Shown here: positions 62,325-64,000 of the stretch, piece by piece
Numbering within the stretch: position 1 is the stretch's first letter
Layout of the letters: every line of letters begins with the position of its first letter
NCBI GenBank assembly: GCA_037975125.1
Contig: CM075850.1
Span: forward strand, 122,966,306 to 123,030,305
Source of the DNA: Latrodectus hesperus
Lineage: Eukaryota > Arthropoda > Arachnida > Araneae > Theridiidae
DNA: 64,000 bases
Direction of reading: 5' to 3'
Notes under the pieces: model-generated
The model's input: only the letters and a program-made list of their open reading frames with translations
What the model was told of the DNA's origin: nothing
The model's database searches: none
Program-made: the position numbers and the translations under genes

Positions 62325-62470
62325 TTACATGATTTATTATGTAACTGATTTATTATCAGTTACATAATTTATTATGTAACTGATAAAGTCACAGTTTTAA
62401 AGATTATATTGCATCTTAATATTATATTGCATCTTAATATTAATTCAAAGATTATATTGCATCTTAATAA
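62325..62470. repeat. Cluster of short palindromes and a triple 19-bp repeat
   Basis: At 62333-62385, AGTTACAT/ATGTAACT units alternate in both orientations and form nested hairpins, for example CAGTTACATAAT with ATTATGTAACTG. Then ATTATATTGCATCTTAATA occurs at 62403, 62421 and 62451. It resembles a slippage-rich or foldback site upstream of the visible OGFOD2 exons. Confidence 0.75.
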
Positions 62471-62499
62471 CCACAGAATTTTTGTAAATATTCCTTAAA

Positions 62500-63100
62500 T
62501 ATTTTGGTTTGCAGGGCCCAATTTAGTCTAATTGAGGCTTGGAATAAAAACTTCTTTGAAAGCAAAATTTGATTCACAACAATAAATACAGAAAAACCTG
62601 TTATTTTTATTTCCAGAGGCCAGACAATTATAGAGAGCTATATGGTTACAACACTAATAAAAAAGAACTCAGAACAAAAGACTGAAGTCATTAGATTAGA
62701 AGTGATCTTGCCTCCCAATATTTCAACTTTTCTGTAGAACAGCAGAGCCCCACAGGGAACCAGATGGTCCCTGTCCATTATTTCTCCAGAAACACAAAGT
62801 GGGGAAGTAAAATTGATAGAGATACCTATTCCCTTCAATTGAATGACAAGGCAGTCATGTCCTATAGATAGGCGAAAAGTTGTCTTCCGTTTTGATTTGT
62901 CAAGAATGAGAGGACTTAAGTTCCTCCAATTTTATAAAAAATAGACATGATTAGAAATTAAATGTAACAGAAAGAGATTATAAATAGGAATATAATTATA
63001 ATTTGATATGGAGCTCCCTTTTGACATGGGAGCCTGGAGCAACAGTCCTGTTTGCCCCAGTCAGACTATGTTGGTTGGGAACACCTAAACTTTCCTAAAG
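62500..63100. other. GC-richer block of unknown nature
   Basis: The stretches 62500-62540, 62690-62930 and 63008-63100 are clearly less AT-rich than their surroundings (GTCCCTGTCCATTATTTC, CATGGGAGCCTGGAGC). Neither strand gives a recognisable protein, and no terminal repeats are seen. It may be a decayed mobile element or regulatory DNA of OGFOD2. Confidence 0.3.
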
Positions 63101-63764
63101 AATTAATATTTTACATGAATCCTACCTTCATAGTAAAACAAAAGTGTGAAACAGTATTTCTTAACCATATAATTAGGGTTTCTTAATTATGTAATAAGGA
63201 ATATTTTTTTATTTAAAAACATGGCAAATTCTTTATTTTAATTATTTATTCTTTAGTAGATTAATTTTAAAAAATTAAACTTTTTTGAAAACTAAAAAAT
63301 TTTGATAGTTTTAAATTAGAAAAATGAGGATTTATTATGGCTTAGAAATAGGATTATAGACTTAAGAATGAAAGGTTCCTAGTTAGGTGTCAGTCAATGA
63401 ACAAAAGATGGATATTGCATTTGTATGTGTATATTTGTAGGCATAAAGTACTTGAAAGTTTTAAGATTCCCACCCTTGTGATATCCCCCCTAAAATATAT
63501 CATGAGGGGTCCAATTAATATTTCTTAAGTTATTTGTTTTACGACATTAGGTAAGAAAATTATGGACAAATGAGATAATTAAAAGTGCATCTTAAGTAAC
63601 CTGACAATAAGCAATTATTGATGGAAATCATCTGAAATTCATAAGAAATACACAGACAGTTGTCTATTTATATAAAACAATTTTCTATATAACTCGTGAC
63701 TGATTTCAGTTTTTTGGTAACCTTTTTTATAGATGAATAATTTCAATTGAAATTTGCAGTTTTA

Positions 63765-63860
63765 AATGACTTTCCAATCATTACAAATATCCATTCCTAA
63801 AATAGATATTGAACTCAAGAATTACTGAAGTGAAGATGTTAATCATTTTGCAAACTATTT
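63765..63860 (-). mobile_element. SINE, common family, diverged copy
   Basis: Its reverse complement reads GATTAACATCTTCACTTCAG, TTCTTGAGTTCAATATC, then GGAATGGATATTTGTAATG, collinear with the family head and middle. Confidence 0.5.
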
Positions 63861-64000
63861 CACATATAGATATTTATGTTGTAGCTTTTTTAAATTAATT
63901 CCATAGCAATCAATTATATTTTCATCATCATGGGGATCAAGATTAAATATAGACACTTGCCACAAGTGCTAAATTTTTAGTCCTGAAAATAATCAATAAA

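Noticed and set aside
62638..62838. 66-codon minus-strand frame as the OGFOD2 N-terminal exon
   Set aside because: It lacks the family's Cys-rich N-terminal pattern and a convincing donor. It sits in a GC-richer block of unknown nature.

Overview
This is a window of AT-rich eukaryotic nuclear DNA, most likely from an arthropod and probably a spider. The reasons are split genes with long AT-rich introns, animal-type coding sequences, many tRNA-derived SINEs, Jockey/CR1-type and RTE-type LINE fragments, a Ty3/Gypsy element and long (TA)n tracts. The arachnid call is an inference; no rRNA or mitochondrial marker is present.

I can support four host genes. (1) 1303-7921, plus strand: an unrecognised single-pass membrane protein assembled from three phase-matched exons, with a poly(A) signal 62 bases after the stop. 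(2) 13229-34978, minus strand: a complete eight-exon RAD1, a subunit of the 9-1-1 DNA-damage checkpoint clamp, with a predicted length of 281 aa. (3) 35984-50367, plus strand: a nine-exon gene for a 373-aa protein homologous only to the N-terminal beta-propeller of clathrin heavy chain. It ends in a stop just after the propeller, and no leg exons are visible before the next gene. (4) 53941-60980, minus strand: OGFOD2, a 2-oxoglutarate/Fe(II) oxygenase, with six exons visible and the N-terminal exon(s) probably beyond the right edge. RAD1 and the clathrin-like gene are head to head across about 1 kb. The clathrin-like gene and OGFOD2 converge tail to tail.

Mobile DNA fills much of the rest. 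There is a probable LTR at the left edge (1-475). A LINE on the minus strand (about 5560-7090) is split inside its RNase H domain by an 820-bp internally deleted LINE with a 13-bp target duplication. A 291-bp hAT-like MITE lies at 8752-9042. A degenerate RTE-like LINE lies at about 18.0-19.0 kb. A SINE at about 20.1-20.8 kb is interrupted by a LINE tail. A 5-kb Ty3/Gypsy element with 205-bp LTRs (22984-27975) sits in RAD1 intron 4. A Tc1-like transposase remnant lies near 48.5 kb. One SINE family has at least nine copies here, and a second SINE has a tRNA-Ser-like head. Several large perfect or near-perfect inverted repeats and at least seven long (TA)n tracts are also present.

Exon boundaries were placed by hand from GT/AG sites, reading-frame phase and remembered family alignments. 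All exon phases close without a frameshift in genes 1 to 4. No transcript evidence was available.
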